Part shown: one piece after another, positions 62,342-62,850 of the stretch
Layout of the letters: every line of letters starts with the position of its first letter
Position numbering within the stretch: the first letter of the stretch is position 1
The notes under the pieces: model-generated
The model's database searches: none
What the model saw: the letters and a program-made list of their open reading frames with translations, nothing else
What the model was told of the DNA's origin: nothing
IMG/VR virus record: IMGVR_UViG_3300030399_000011
Coordinates: 1-62,850 of that record
Reading direction: 5' to 3' (one strand)
Source of the DNA: a virus
Length of the DNA stretch: 62,850 nucleotides
Made by a program: the position numbers and the translations under genes

Positions 62342-62850
62342 ATGAGCAAACCTATTAGCGATGAGCGGGCGGCATTTGAGGCACAAGTAATAGCCGAATT
62401 CTGCGCTGGGCAGGATGCGCCATTTTATGAGCATGACCCACTGGACGGCACCATACGCGCTATCGTGTGCGGCCATCATGAGCGCGCCGATTACACGCAA
62501 TACATTATCGATGCCGTCGATAAGCTCGTCGGCGTCGCCCACAAGAGCGAGGGGGCTGTGCCTGCTGGATGGAAGGTTGTGCCGGTTGAGCCCAATGCTG
62601 AAATGCTGCATGCCGGCGCGGAGTCAGCCGATGAGCACCTTGGCCTCATAATCACGGACTGCTACCGCTCAATGATCGCTGCTGCGCCCGTCTCTGTGCC
62701 GGTAGATGCGAGCAGCGAGCAGGCGACCGGCACCGGGTGGGTGCCCGAAATCTTGGAGGGGCCGGGTGAGAATGTTTGCTACACGCAAGACAACACTCCG
62801 CGCGCCGAGCGCAAGGAAATGGTGGTGATTTCAGCGGCAGACCACGACAG
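62342..62850 (+). CDS. hypothetical phage protein, 5' part
   Basis: Starts MSKPISDERAAFEAQVIAEF and stays open to the window end (169 codons). VPAGWKVVPVEPNAEMLHAG is a phrase found in many phage and prophage proteins of unknown function. AAGGAAC lies upstream. The gene continues outside the window. Confidence 0.65.
   Translation, partial: MSKPISDERAAFEAQVIAEFCAGQDAPFYEHDPLDGTIRAIVCGHHERADYTQYIIDAVDKLVGVAHKSEGAVPAGWKVVPVEPNAEMLHAGAESADEHLGLIITDCYRSMIAAAPVSVPVDASSEQATGTGWVPEILEGPGENVCYTQDNTPRAERKEMVVISAADHD

Overview
The window is the edge of a high-GC bacterial chromosome followed by about 62 kb of an integrated temperate phage. Codon use, the Burkholderia-phage style of several proteins and the dusA / tRNA-His junction suggest a betaproteobacterium near Burkholderia/Paraburkholderia. 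This host call is inference from resemblance, not from a search. The host part is only the 3' end of dusA and an intact tRNA-His gene (1-833). The phage starts just downstream of that tRNA, which is the likely attachment site. No integrase and no second att copy are seen, so the prophage must run past the right end.

Layout. (1) 834-2204: a dyad, a terminator and five small plus-strand genes. (2) 2250-32242, minus strand: the late operon read right to left. It runs from small and large terminase, portal, scaffold and major capsid through head-completion genes, tail sheath, tube, chaperones with a -1 frameshift, tape measure and baseplate (hub, spike, gp25-like, J, tail protein I) to two glycine-rich tail proteins, holin-like and glucosaminidase lysis genes, small membrane proteins, two lipoproteins and a patatin-like phospholipase. 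Sheath plus baseplate means a contractile (myovirus) tail. A plus-strand acyltransferase (9132-10364) is inserted between fibre and lysis genes and has truncated a fibre-associated gene. (3) 32243-33890: a short plus-strand regulatory pair, then non-coding and small genes. (4) 33891-48089, minus strand: the early operon from a Cro-like gene leftward through a CII-like regulator, two DNA methyltransferases, DUF1376/lambda-P-type replication genes, a DUF1064 nuclease, about 20 small overlapping genes and a Q-like late regulator. A strong late promoter and a leader hairpin follow the Q-like gene. (5) 48090-48185: divergent control region with three operators. (6) 48186-62850, mostly plus strand: CI-type repressor with S24 autoprotease, a small gene split by a 2.08-kb ISL3-type element, a minus-strand accessory block (P63C-domain protein and a secreted protein), a KilA-N gene under the same operators, many tiny genes, an HNH nuclease and a Red-like recombination set (coiled-coil protein, Bet/RecT, YqaJ-type exonuclease, SSB, a nuclease-like protein).

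How it works together. CI should bind TTACC-N5-GGTAA sites at 48.1 kb to shut off the leftward early promoter, and a second operator set at 53.7 kb to shut off the KilA-N gene. After RecA-stimulated CI cleavage, leftward transcription would make Cro, the replication proteins and the Q-like protein. The Q-like protein would then activate or antiterminate the promoter at about 36.24 kb to express the late operon through its internal hairpins. Likely lysogenic-conversion or cargo functions are the acyltransferase, the patatin, the P63C/secreted-protein block and the IS passenger gene. All functional calls come from reading the protein sequences; no database search was run.
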